Positions 46,201 to 58,600 of a stretch of DNA of 64,000 bases are shown piece after piece. The stretch's first letter is position 1, and each line of letters opens with the position of its first letter. The notes under the pieces are model-generated. The model was not told the origin of the DNA. It saw only the letters and a list, made by a program, of their open reading frames with translations, and did no database searches. Source of the stretch: Serripes groenlandicus (Eukaryota > Mollusca > Bivalvia > Cardiida > Cardiidae); assembly GCA_031761405.1 (NCBI GenBank), contig JASEVX010000003.1, positions 67,579,756 through 67,643,755 on the forward strand, given 5' to 3'. A program made the position numbers and the translations under genes.

Positions 46201-47439
46201 TGCAATTAGCGGACAAAAGAAGGACGTCTAGTATACATATTAACTGCCACTTATGATGTCGTTTGCTTCGATTTTTTCTTCTAGAAAATGTTCTTTATTC
46301 ATGAAAATAGGACGTTTAACTATAAAAGAAAGATCTTTACATTTATGAGAAAAGAGGAGAAATTAATTATTGAGGAAATGTTCGTCTGTTTCAACCATTG
46401 TCCAAGAAAATCGTCTGCTTGCAGGCTGTAGAGGTTAAACTATATCTGAATTGTTTAAACCGCAAAGAATTAATCAATGGGGGAAAAGGAATGTGTTATG
46501 ATGAGCAATTTCTCCATCTCGAACAGTACCATTTCCCAGTTCTAAACAAACAAAACATTATTTCATCGAATACCGTATGCATACTTTTTCCCCAGCCTTT
46601 TTGAAGCTTAACTTTACCGGTTGAAGTGTTAACATTACGAGTGATTAGCTGGTGTCATGATAAATAGACGTCGTCGATGTGGGATTATTTACCCTCGCCT
46701 TTCGACATAAAGCCATTTGGTGAGCAAGTATAAATATACCAGTTGTACTAGCAACTTATCCAGGAAATGCTGTGATATATAACTGGACAAATATTGAAAG
46801 CGATGTAAAACACCAAATAATCAGCTTTTATTTAAGTTTGAATACTATCGTAATACAAATGTTTATATATAGGGAATGAAGTAACTCGTTAAGTGGCAAC
46901 AATTAGAAGGTAAAATACATTAAAGAAGCCATATAATTAAAAAATGCTATTCTAATACAATTACTATATATGTTGTCTTTAATAGTAATGTTTATCTTTC
47001 TTTAATCTTTCTAAATGTTTAAATACATGTATTTGAAAAAAAAAAAAAATCTGTAGTTCTCCATATTTATAAGTATGTATTTGTATTAAAGTTTGGCAAT
47101 TATATGTCGATTTTCCTATAACTTAAACAAGTGGAATTATATTACAATCATAGTCTAACAGATACTTTATTTCATAAAATCTCTGAAATAAGACAACAAT
47201 GAATATGGGCAGAAATTGATGGTCAGCCATCATCCTTTATCAAGTCATAGACGGTGGGATATGCTGATGGGGTATTAATATCCCGCTAGGGGTTTTAATA
47301 CCCCGCTGAGATAACATACCAATAAACCAATATCGCACTTTCCAACACCCAACCATTTCAACTTATTGAAGCATCAATTTTTTGCCGGATTTCTCTAGCA
47401 ATTCTGTTCTATAGATTGGCGATGTCCGTCCGTCTGTCC
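46201..47439. other. Intergenic, no gene
   Basis: Degraded hairpin-repeat pieces near 46340-46530 (gagaaattaattattgagga; gttatgatgagcaatttctcc). An imperfect mirror ggggtattaatatcccgctaggggttttaatacccc lies at 47270-47305. The rest is AT-rich without signals. Confidence 0.45.
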
Positions 47440-47725
47440 GTCAATATTTTGGTTAAAGTTTCAGGTTGAGGCAAAATGTTGGTTAAAGTTTCAGGTTGAG
47501 GCAAAATCTCAGCACTGGAAAGGGTTACAAACTTGAAACTTCTGTCTGTCCGTCAAAATTTTGGTTAAAGTTTCAGGTTGAGGCAAAATCTCAGCACTGG
47601 AAAGGGTTACAAACTTGAAACTTCTGTCTCTCCGTCAACATTCAGGTTGAGGCAAAATTTTGGTTAAAGTTTCAGGTTGAGGCAAAATCTCAGCACTGGA
47701 AAGGGTTACAAACTTGAAACTTTGC
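47440..47725 (+). repeat. Tandem repeat with ggttaaagtttcaggttgag
   Basis: Three nested units of about 80-100 bp: ggttaaagtttcaggttgag gcaaaat, ctcagcactggaaagggtta and caaacttgaaacttctgtct with ccgtcaa spacers. A style common in bivalve genomes. Confidence 0.75.
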
Positions 47726-48249
47726 CTGAAGGTAACCAGTAACAAGTTCTATTGATGTATATGGTTACTTTGACATTGACCTTGGTTTGTCGATTTTCAA
47801 GATCAAATTGCCGACATGCGGCCTAACCGTCTCCAGCGGTTTCTTGTTACATAAATGTTCAAAAAGGACCAAAACAAATTTAAATAGTACAATTGAAAGA
47901 AGAAAATAATATGCATATTGGACCGTTTGAAATGAAGCGATCGGATGATTTTAAATACCGCAGAATAAATGTTAGCTCTTTCTTATTTCAATGTAACTTT
48001 AGGTGCCAAACAAAAACCTAAAAAAGGACCAAAATGTAAAAGTCATAGAATTATATTAGAAATACTATATTAAAGAGCAAAGGTTTTCCTAACATAATCG
48101 TATGCATGAAAAGATCCATTGATTAACTAATTTGTGAAAGCAATGTATCTCCATTGGAGCTTTCGAGACACCGGATTTCCCGAAAGTTGGCAATGGTTTT
48201 TGAAGCTTAACTTTTCCGGTCGGTATTGGATAACCCAGTCTGGTGATAT

Positions 48250-48487
48250 ATTGGATAAACCCTTTCCCACATACAGACGCTTTCTGATGCACCCTGCAGC
48301 AGACGACTATTGATAGACAATTTGGCAAAAGCAGAAATTGTTCATTATGAGCAATTTCTCCTTTTGCCAAAATGTTTTCAAATCTATTCCAGGAATATAC
48401 TATCATTTAAAGAGATTTTCCATACTTTTGCCAAGATTATTTCACAGTCGTCTGCTGCAGGTTTGCCGTATGTGGGAAAAGGTTAAT
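48250..48487. repeat. Hairpin MITE-like repeat, best-preserved copy
   Basis: Ends are aaaccctttcccacatacag acgctttctgatgc and gccgtatgtgggaaaaggttaa. The middle pairs ttggcaaaagcagaaattg ttcat with atgagcaatttctccttttg cc. The subterminal ctgcagcagacgact pairs with agtcgtctgctgcag. A segment of about 70 bp interrupts one side. Confidence 0.75.
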
Positions 48488-48544
48488 GTTCAGGTCAGTT
48501 ATGGGTCGACAAGTCTGGTGATATAACGGTTTAAGTGTCGAAAG

Positions 48545-48702
48545 ATAAAACCTTTCATTGACGCGTTTGCAACAGACGACTTAAGAAAACATTACTGCAA
48601 TAAGGAGAACATTTTTAATTTTATTAAGCTTTTCCATAATATTGCTTAGACATCTTCAAAGCTGTATGCTGCATATTTGCTGTATGTAGGAAAGGGTTAA
48701 TA
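48545..48702. repeat. Hairpin MITE-like repeat
   Basis: aaacctttcattgacgcgtt, gcaacagacgacttaagaaa, ctgcaataaggagaacattt and tgctgtatgtaggaaagggttaa. Confidence 0.65.
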
Positions 48703-48894
48703 ACTATTGTTTACCTATGATATTGAATTCTCATCAACTTTGGTATATTGTTATCACACTCAAATGTCGCGTGTTAAATACATAATGATATAAGTTTGCA
48801 TACGGATCGCTAATCTGTCAGTACGTCAGACTTAGAAATTATAAAGGATTTTTTTTAGAAAATCTTTGTAATTGAAAGTATAATTATTAATTAG

Positions 48895-49172
48895 ATTTGA
48901 AAACAAATGTGTTCAACGTAGAAAATGCTTCTTTTGCCAAAATGAGTTCAAAGGTTATCTGATGCAGATGCGTCTGCAAGTTAGACTAGGATTTTCAATA
49001 AAATAATTTGGTAATGTCTGTCCTCACCCCTTTCGTCGTTAACATATTAGTTAAATGACCCTGATGCCGCAGCAGCTGTTAGATGTTCATTTAAAGATAT
49101 ATTACATATTTTTGTCAAGATGTTCCAACGTCGTCTGATGCATATTTGGTGTATGTGGGAAAGGGTTAATAG
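48895..49172. repeat. Hairpin MITE-like repeat fragments
   Basis: Partial arms at 48925-48990 (cttcttttgccaaaatgagt; tgatgcagatgcgtctgc) and a clear end at 49110-49170 (caacgtcgtctgatgcatat; gtatgtgggaaagggttaa). Confidence 0.55.
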
Positions 49173-49202
49173 CATAGAGTTCAGTGTCCGGCGATTTAAG
49201 GT

Positions 49203-49932
49203 ATTATTGACTCTCCTTAACGGGATCGTTTTAAGGTGTAATGACGTTAAACTAATGGATCGTATTGACTCTCCGTAACGGGATCATATAAAGGTATAAT
49301 GACGTTAAACTAATGGATCGTATTGACTCTCCGTAACGGGATCATATAAAGGTATAATGACGTTAAACTAATGGATCGTATTGACTCTCCGTAACGGGAT
49401 CATATCAAGGTGTAATGACGTTAAACTAATGGATCTTATTGCCTCTCCCTAATGGGATCATATAAAGGTATAATGACGTTAAACTAATGGATCTTATTGA
49501 CCCTCCGTAATGGGATCATATAAATGTATAATGACGTTAAACTAATGGATCTTATTGCCTCTCCCTATTGGGATCATATAAAGGTATAATGACGTTAAAC
49601 TAATGAATCTTATTGACTCTCCGTAACGGGATCATATAAAGGTATAATGACGTTATACTATTTGATATGTTTTACTCTCCTTAACGGGATCATATACAGG
49701 TATAATGACGTTAAACTAGTGGATCTTATTGACTCTCCGTAACGGGATCATATGAAATGTATAATGACGTTAAACTAATGGATGTTATTGACTCTCCGTA
49801 ACGGGATTATGTAAAGGTATAATGACGTTAAACTAATGGATCTTATTGACTCTCCGTAACGGGATTATGTAAAGGTATAATGACGTTAAACTAATGGATC
49901 TTATTGACTCTCCGTAACGGGGTCATACAAAG
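49203..49932 (+). repeat. 58-bp minisatellite, 12 units
   Basis: Unit: GGTATAATGACGTTAAACTA + ATGGATCTTATTGACTCTCC + GTAACGGGATCATATAAA. The repeats line up with a two-base drift per 60-base line, giving a period of 58. Most units differ by 1-4 bases. Each unit carries TGACGTTA. Confidence 0.9.
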
Positions 49933-50501
49933 CACGTCCGAGTACCGGTTATCAAAATAGGTATTCGAGTACTCGACTATTTATTTTTCATTTTTTTCTA
50001 TCTTTCATCTGATAAAAGTATTTTAAAGTAAATAAAAACTTAAAATGTCTTGAATCTGTTTTTCTTATTGAGTTACTAAAGAAGTCGGTAAATCAGCGGT
50101 GAAGGTAAATCAAACAGCTAACACCTTTTCGTTTGAAGATGGTACTTAATCCATTTTAATCCATTTTAATTGGCGATTTGATTGCAATCGCGAGTCCTTT
50201 ACGAACAACGTGACAAGCAGGTAGTCAGCGATATCAATATAATCTCCAGTCATTTAGCAACCATATGTCAAACAACATGTCATACAGGGAGGGCCGTCCG
50301 TTTTTCACACCTTCGTCGTAATAGTGCTTTAAATTGTCGACACGTTTTAATTGGATAGTTGTAAGAAATACACATCAATATGATTCATATGATTCGATAA
50401 GAACTGTTGTAATTGTTTGAGTAATTGTTCGTCAAATCATTAGAACCATCTTCTATCATTCTTATCCATTCGAAAGAAAGGAAAACAACAAAATTACAAC
50501 C
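49933..50501. other. AT-rich leader of the BED-finger fragment
   Basis: tccgagtaccggttatcaaaa and ggtattcgagtactcgacta near 49937-49980 resemble the ends of some hAT elements. No gene. Confidence 0.35.
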
Positions 50502-50640
50502 ATGCCTCCTGCTAAATCCGCTTTCTGGAAACATTTCAAGCTTACAGCAGACGACAAGTCAGTTAAATGCATATAGTGCACATATTACGAACACCGGTTA
50601 ATTCGAAAACCGAAAGAAATCAAAGCTCTGAAAGCGCTAA
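50502..50640 (+). pseudogene. BED-type zinc finger N-terminus, hAT-like, with in-frame stop
   Basis: From ATG 50502 the frame reads MPPAKSAFWKHFKLTADDKS and then VKCI, a stop (TAG), and Cys. BED fingers have the pattern SxvWxhFxk...DgkxvkCxxC, and here the second x of CxxC is TAG. Residues after it (cacatattacgaacaccgg) do not rebuild a clear HxxxH. It is probably the relic of a hAT-family transposase gene. Confidence 0.6.
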
Positions 50641-51844
50641 TGGAATAGGGGCATATGTAGTTGAAAATATATGGCATAGATAATATGGACAAATATTGTT
50701 GAAACAATAAGCAATGACCTTTAAAACAAACCAAACCAAAAATGTGTGAAGCAACACATACTGCCTGCCAATAACATATACCTTATTTATCAAAGTTTTA
50801 TCCTTTTCTTGTATAAAGAAAATAAATCAGGAAGGACAAAAGATTGACAAAAAACGAGCAGCGACCCTTAATTAAAATATTTCCAGTTCAGAAATCACTA
50901 AAGATCCACAATGTATATTGTAATCATGCTGATAAATGAAAGACAATCGAAAGCATGCTAGAGTTATGTTTCTTTTTGCACTGCACATCTGTAGCTCAGA
51001 GTTCCCTATATACTAAGTCTTAAAAACCAGATCAGATTTGTGTTCAAAATATTGTATCGATCTCCTAAGCCCAATGTATACGTGTGACGACTTTGCAATG
51101 GATCCGCGAAACAGAAAAAAAGTTTTGACCCATTATTTGCAAACCGTAACGGACAGACGGACGGATGGATGAACACAAAGACGGACAGACAGTCAGTCGC
51201 TCCGGACAAAGTACACAGCTTGGGGAAGCACTCATTAACAAGCAAGGGCATTTCACGGAACGCATGTGTTGCATGCGAAAGTCATATAATAAGTGAGAAC
51301 ATGGAAAGACAAAAATATACACACTCCAAACGCAGCATGCTAAAGTTATGGTAATGGTGCACTGCAAATCTGTAATGGAAATTGATTGAGACAATCGCTG
51401 AACTATATAAGGAAAAATGGAGATAACTAAAATAAACAGACCAGCGTTATGTACCTAGTACTTTGCCGTTCTCCTGATCACACGGTATAAGTGTGACCAC
51501 TTTGAACTAAATTTGCCATACAGTAACAACGTGTTGACCAATCCATGCAATCCATGAAGTATTGATTACAGAAGTCGTACAAGGTTAATTTACAAAAACT
51601 TATTTAGACTACATTTCTAGTTTATTTGTCAACAGATACATCAAGGACTAGATTACACGTTGACGGACGTTGAGTCTTCAATTAACGCAAATGCATATAC
51701 ATTATAAATCCTGTCCCAAAATCGCTAGAAGCGCTTCAATTATAAAATAAATAATGACCTTGCGGTTATAACTCGTGTGTATGTTGACATTTTCGGCCAA
51801 GTTTCTTTCTGACGTTTGACAAAAGTCAGTGCGACATGCGTCGT
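50641..51844. repeat. Dispersed repeat remnants, no gene
   Basis: Two copies of agcatgctagagttatg / agcatgctaaagttatggta at about 50953 and 51336, followed by tgcactgca-atctgta. A gacggacggatggatg tract lies at 51153-51190. Open frames over the tract are compositional. Confidence 0.5.
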
Positions 51845-52016
51845 CATTCGTCTTTCACCAATGGGCTAAGTCTATGTGGAAAAGCAGCCAGTTGCTTGGG
51901 AAGATTGTTGTGTGGAGTACTGGTGTGAGAAAACCAGGAAATACATTTGTAGGTGAACTGGCCGCCGTGGTATTACTGAGGAAATGTTAAAAAAGGCGTT
52001 AACCCCAATCAATCAA
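51845..52016 (+). repeat. GGCGGCCAGTTC-type dispersed repeat
   Basis: aaaagcagccagttgcttgg and gaactggccgccgtggtatt, then aaggcgttaaccccaatcaatcaat. Same family and tail as 12110-12275 but more diverged. Confidence 0.6.
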
Positions 52017-52069
52017 TGTTGAAATTAACTTATCTCTAATTTATAGATTTAATTTCTATTTCCTTTTTT

Positions 52070-52410
52070 GAATATTGATGAAAACATTGTGGAAAAAGAC
52101 AAACTTGCTGATTATCATTCATCTGTTAAGGTGAGTCAAATGTGTCTAAAAGGGGCAACGGTTAAAATAATAACTGTAGACAAATGTTTTCGTTATCTAG
52201 GTTATAGAACAAAATTGATTCATGTTTCAAAGCATTGTTTGGAAAGGAGGAATTGCTCATTGTTAGCAATTGCTCCGTTTGCAAATACACTTTCAACATT
52301 CGTATGCAACTAAGTAGCTATGACGGAAACGGTTCAACCCTTTCCCGCTTACAGTCGCTTGTGTACGCATGTGCAGCAGCTGGCTGCACAATTGTTTATC
52401 TTTTTTTTTT
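52070..52410. repeat. Hairpin MITE-like repeat, scattered arms
   Basis: gaaaacattgtggaaaaaga (52079), aaaggaggaattgctcattg ttagcaattgctccgtttgc (52242) and ttcaaccctttcccgcttac (52336), then gtgcagcagctg. Confidence 0.5.
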
Positions 52411-52559
52411 ACCTTTTTCAATACTTTCGGACAGGCAAGTTATGATGCATCAGGTCAGAATGAAATAATTCCATAATCAAAAATTCTTGTTGGTCTTGTG
52501 AAAATTAATTGAACCCAACTCCGAATATATCATTCGGTCAACATGGTACTTTGTAGATC

Positions 52560-53712
52560 ACCTGAGCCAAATGCTAAAGGTGATCTATTCTGATCACTCT
52601 CATTCTGCCTTCTCCTCTGAAGCCGATTGTCAGATTCCATTATAACCTGATAGAAACAATTGTTCAAGCCATATTGATTGGTTGATAAACATGGCAGCCA
52701 TCAGAAAAGGGGCAAAATGACAATTATTTTTAAATTAGATTTTTATGAAAGTGCTTGTATGATTTCAAGATAAATGTGTAGAAATGTTGCTTTAGTTACT
52801 CTCTACATAATTTTTTGAAGCAATAATGCTTATTTGAAAGATATAGCATGCAGGTGGCATCAGAAAAGAATAAACTTTACTTTTACCTTCAATTGACATC
52901 TCCTTATCCACTGGACCGAACTTAATTGGTATGTTACTTTATGGGTCCTATTTCAAAATTGTTCAAAGATATAAATTATATACAGAACTTTGGTTGCTGC
53001 GGCATCAGAAAGGGAGAAAACTGCCGTAACTTTAAAATTCATCTTCTCTGAACCCGCTTGTCTGATTCAAAGATGATTTGAAAAAGATGTTCTTTTAGTG
53101 ACCCTTTACAAAATTTATTCAAACCATATTGATTGGTTGAAAAACATGGCAACGAGGCGGCATCAGAAAATGGGCAAAATGACAAAACTTTACATTCCAT
53201 TCTTATCAAAAATTTCGTCTGATTTTCAGGAAGTTTTAGCAGAAGAGTTCCTTTAGTGACACTGTACATAACTTGTCAAGCAATATTGATTGGTTGAAAT
53301 GGGTTAAGGGAACATTTAGCTAATTTAATCATCTCCTCTTAAACCAATGGACCAATAACAAGAAATGTTCCTGTGGTGGTCCTCTTTGAAACTGTACAAA
53401 GATTTAATGCATTATTACAAATGTCCTTTACTGATAAGCTATTGATCAAATGTTCACCTTTATTAGCAGTAACATTTGCTACTATACTATAACTCAGGTG
53501 ATCGAATTAGTGCCATGTTGACCCTCTTGTCTAAATGATCATATTAACCACTACATCTATGGACTTCCCACCATAAACATTCATGACAGTACAGAGTCTT
53601 CCTATATATTGACTATACTGGAACAACCGATGCATTCAGAGTAAGCAATATATTAATGTTTACAATGATAACTGTAAACAAAGTGTAATCCACCAAATCA
53701 GTTGTGTTTTGA
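52560..53712. repeat. Diverged tandem repeat, match of the copy 1 right flank
   Basis: The stretch 53128-53712 matches copy 1 19132-19707 in inverted orientation (ggttgaaaaacatggcaacg aggcggcatcag). The sequence below 53128 would continue into the part of copy 1 hidden by the 200-N gap. Confidence 0.75.
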
Positions 53713-55190
53713 ATGATTTTCTGGTGGTTTATCTATAGTATTATACTTTACTTTTAGTGTCTGTTAAATGAAATCGAGTGCAAGCTTCTATTTTAACAGA
53801 AAATTTGTATAAAAATGAACAAATTTATATAATAAGGCCTAAACCAAAAATAATGTACTAACGAGTTTTGCATCTCCAAAACAGAGGGCAAGCGAGGCCC
53901 TGAATCGATCGCCTGAATGATAGCTATGTAGCATATGTGTAACTGCTAACAAAGGAGATAATTGTATCTAGAGTGTGAACGAAGCTGCTAGGAGTGGACA
54001 CAGTAAATGAAACTGATCAATAAAAGACATTTGTTATGATATTAAATATTTTAACAGTTTGTAAGAGGACTACCAAAGTAGCATTTTCTGTAAAGTTTGG
54101 TTGATATCGGTCCAGTGGTTTAGGATGATATTTTGTTTAAAGCTAAAAGTTCATTTTACCCCTATTCTGATGCAGCATTGCAGCTATATTTTCAAACCAA
54201 TCGATACAGCTTGAAAACATTATATAGAGGATCACTATAGGAACATTTTCGCTCAATTTTTAAACTTGAATAGAAATGAGACTATTAAGTTTTGTTATTT
54301 TGCCCCTTTTCTAATGCCGTCTGGCTGCCATGTTTTAAAACCAATCAATACGGTTTACGCAAAAATTGTAGAGAGTCAAACAAGAAAAAATTCTACTAAA
54401 TTATCTTTAATATGATAAGCGATGTCAGAGGAGAAGAATTTTAAAGTTTAGACATGTTACTCCCTTCCTGCTGGCACAGCATCAAACTATTTTTTTTAAT
54501 AATTTATATCTTTGAACAAGTACCAAAGTAACCACCAAAGGAACATTCATGTGACGTTTCTTGAAATGTGTCTAGTGGATTAGAATGAGATGTCACTTGA
54601 AGCTTAAGTCAATTTACCCCTTTACTGATACCACCTGGTAACTATGTCTTTCAACCGATCAATATGGCTTCAAGAATTATGAAGAGGGACGCTGAAGGAA
54701 CAAATCAGACATGCACTTTCATAAGAACGGATATTTTAACATTTTGTCATTTTGCGCTTTTCTGATGCCGCCTCACTGCCTTTGTTTCAACTAATTTTAA
54801 ATAGCCATTCTCTGTAAGCATTTGCTCTCCGATATAGAGAGTGTGGCAGGCATTGTCACGGATTTTGTTCAAACTTCACACATTTTCTCAACTTGATGAA
54901 AGAAGCTATTATAGACTTTGGCTCACTTTTTTCAATGGACTTAAATGTTATGATTTTATTAGGAAATTCACTAAATTTTCAAATCAGTTTTATGCATAAA
55001 TGAAGAAATATTTGCAGAAATTCATATTTTCTATAAAAAGTCATCATCTGATAAAGCAAATAAAACAAAATACAGCTGAGTATCAATTTGTACAATTCTC
55101 TCTCAAACCGTTATGTACAAGGGGGTTTATTTAGGGAAAAAAGAACAATTTTTGGTAGTTTTTTAATGTTTTTTTAATTTAAATGACAAT

Positions 55191-55196
55191 TTTATT
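55191..55196 (-). promoter_or_regulatory. Polyadenylation signal, GST copy 3
   Basis: AATAAA on the minus strand, 110 bp past the stop. Confidence 0.55.
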
Positions 55197-55305
55197 TGAC
55201 AATGGGATCATTAAATAGCATGTGGGGGTAATGTATAGAGAACACAAATTAAACATTTTATCAATGTATAGATTTATATGATACGACGAGGGCTGAGAGT
55301 CTGTT

Positions 55306-55659
55306 TTACTTTCCACCTTTAAATGCCGCCGTCGACGCATCCAATTGTTTGACTGCCTTCGAGTAAGCGGAATTAAGGGACTCGAGTTTCTTCTGTATCC
55401 TATCAATCCACGCTTTTATCTCTGGAATACTGCTCTCAACCTCTCCCTCCATTCCGACGACTCTTAACTGTATGATTTCGTTAAACGCCATGACGTCTGC
55501 TACAGAGATCTCTTTGCCGCCAATGAATTGCTGTTTCTTCAGATAATAGGTTTGAATGGTGGTCAAGGCTTTTTTAAGGGCATCCTTAGCAGATGTAATG
55601 ACCTTATCGTCCAGCGGTTGTTTTGGCCCAAAACTTCCTTCAAAGTCTCTACTCAGAAA
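55306..55659 (-). pseudogene. GSTT: Theta-class GST copy 3, exon 4 (gene lacks exon 1)
   Basis: 354 nt, intact frame and splice acceptor, with the same protein as copy 2. It is listed as pseudogene only because the copy has no exon 1. On its own the exon shows no damage. Confidence 0.8.
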
Positions 55660-58600
55660 CTGAAAAAAGAATGAGCTGTATTTTACGAAACTCGACCTAC
55701 ATTGTCCAGCGATCCGAGACGACTTAGATCAGCATGATTCTCCGCGCAGTCTGATCAGGGTCTTCCCGGTTCGCCATTCAGTCATCTGTATAGTTTTAAA
55801 ACTTTTAACAATGAGTGTCGGCCACACCATGCATGTATTCTAGATCTTAATCGGAGTTTGCGTGGCGTGGCTAAGGTAAGACAGAGAGGACTAACGAAAA
55901 CATGCATGCGGAAGTGCAAACAATAAGTGAGCATTCTATAAAGCAATAATTCAGATAGACTCCTGGAAAATCTAAACAAAAGCGAAATTGATGCCTTAAA
56001 TGCAAACGATTTTGAGCTCAACTTTTCGAAGAAAATTTGCCTCGGCGTTGGTGCCTCACACTGGTTAAGTTTTTTGTACCATCTCACTTTTTTTCAAAAC
56101 CATTAAAGATATTGCTTAACAAACAAGAGTACATAACTCAGGCTTTTGTAAAAATTATGTCTTGTTCGACTAAGACTTTTGATTAAGTTTTCATACCACC
56201 ACATTTTTTAAAAAATAAACATTAGGGGTATAGCTTATATACACGTACACCCCACTAGATTCAAAACCTTTAGATATATTGCCTTTAAACATACAATACT
56301 TGTTAACTATCATATGAATATTTTGTAAGAATTATGGCCCCTTTTCGACTTATACAGTACCTTGAACTTAGTTGATCTTTCCGTACCACCCCACCGTTTT
56401 TCAAAAACTAACAAGATATTGCCTTTAAACATACAATACTTGTTAACCATCATAAACTCAATCAACAGACAAGATTACATAAATATGTGAAGGTTTTTGA
56501 TAGAATTATGGCACTTGTTTGTCATCTAAAACTTGCATCTCCAGCAAAGAAAACTTCATTTTCTATTAATAAACATCACAGATTGCCTTGTAACTATATT
56601 TTTAAGTTGTTTGTCTCGACGATCAAACCAATATTGTGCCACGGAGCTCAAGTGTGGGGTCACGCATATTCAGATGTGTTTTTATATCTGACCACTTTGA
56701 CTTTTGTAATCAATATTTAAAATTAAATAGTAAAACAAAAAACATAGTAGCATTGAGAGAATGTGGTAGATATCCTCTTTATATTGATTACTTATCTTAC
56801 TGTATAAACTAGAACTATCACTCAATGTGATTAATACCTCCCGAACGCCGCCCTGATAGGAAAGGTAGTGAAATATTTAGAAACCCCACCTTAAAATGAT
56901 AATGTTATGGATCGGGGTAGTCTTGTTTTGTTCATTTTTGGATTGTCTTTGTTAAAATTAGAAAATAAAGTGTTTTTTTGTCGTTGTGCAGTTCACAAAC
57001 TTTCATGGCAATTAATATTTTGTTTAAGTATTTGAGTTATGTTTAGGGACCCAATGAAGAGAAATAAATAAAAGAGCAATAGAGACAATACAATTACACC
57101 TACTTTGCTTAAACTTCATGTATTCATCAACTTGGTTCTTCCACGAACTTTATTTAAACTGTTATCACTGATGGCCTTTTTTATGAATGAAAGTTTTTCT
57201 CAAGACAAGAAAAAGTAACAAAGGGCAATAACTCTGTAATTAGCTAAATTATAGGTATGGTTCGTGTACACTTCACTTTCTTTCATGTGCTCTACCATTG
57301 TATGAAGTTTTATTAGACCAGTTCAAGCAGTTATTAAGTTATTCTCCGGACAAGAAAAAGTAACAAAAAGCAATAACTCTGTAATAAGCTAAATTAGAGT
57401 TATGGTTCTTGTACACTGCACTTCCTCTCATTGTGCTCTATCAGTGTTTGAAGTGTTCTTAGATTCCATATAATAGTTATTAAGTTATGCTCCGGACAAG
57501 AAAAAGTAACAAAGGGCAAGTTCTCTGTAATTGGCTAAATTAAATTTATGGTACTTGTACATTGCACTTTCTCTCATTGTGCTCTACCATTGTCTGAAGT
57601 TTTATTAGATTCCATTTTGGTAGTTTTTTAGTTATTCTCCGGACAAGAAAAAGTAACAAAGTCCAATAACTCTGTTATTAGCTAAATAAAAGTTAAGGTT
57701 ATTGTACACTGCACTTCCTCTCAATGTGCTCTACCATTGTATGAAGTTTTCTTAGATTCCAACTAGGATTTATTAAGTTATTCTCCAGACAAGAAAAAGT
57801 AACAAAGGGCAATAATAGTTATTCTCCAGACAAGTAAAATTGCAGCGGACTAACCGACCAACCGACCAACCGAAAACAGGGTGACTCGGTATAAATATGG
57901 GTGTCGTTTATTAGTAATGCCAAATAAATGATATCCTCGCAAGTGTTATATAAGGCTTAACTCTTTGGATAATGCTGCACGCAGAACCTGGACTACTTAC
58001 GTTAAAACTTTACGGTTTGGGTTATATATGTGTGGATTGCACAGAACGTTTGAAACACCAAACATTTTATTTTGTAAAATGTTTCAAACAGCGCTTGATT
58101 TACTGTTTCAAGCAAAGCCAGCACATACAAATCAACGACTCTGGCCGTTACCACCATTATAAACATTATAAATATATATTAAATACTGAAAGATATCTGT
58201 TAATTGACATTCCATTTACATATAGACAAATACTTGCTAAATTCCGTTGCTCGAACCACAAAGTGGCATCAAGACTTACCGCCACAACACTATTGATCGT
58301 GAACAAAGAATATACATGTATCAATTTTAAAAATTAAACACAAATATTGTTGAATGTGAATTGCATGTTTTATTTCAATGCCCAAAGTATGATGAAAATA
58401 TGTTAATGATAAAAATGATATGAACATCATTACCAGCTTAATGTTAATTAAATTAAATACTTTGTACTATAGGCTGTTGGCCTCAATACTTTCAATAACT
58501 ATTTGTCATTGTCTTCATGATCCTCATCTGTAAAGAAGAGAATGTAACTCTTTCAAGATGTTGTTCAAAACAACAGATATTGCTTTGAAACTTGTCATTT

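Noticed and set aside
47440..49932. CRISPR-like array
   Set aside because: Units are contiguous without unique spacers, and the genome is eukaryotic. These are minisatellites.
51006..51394. Cysteine-rich minus-strand frames (SVCPLRF, CVLCPERLTVCPSLC)
   Set aside because: They translate a gacggacggacag simple repeat. This is a frequent false gene in molluscan repeats.
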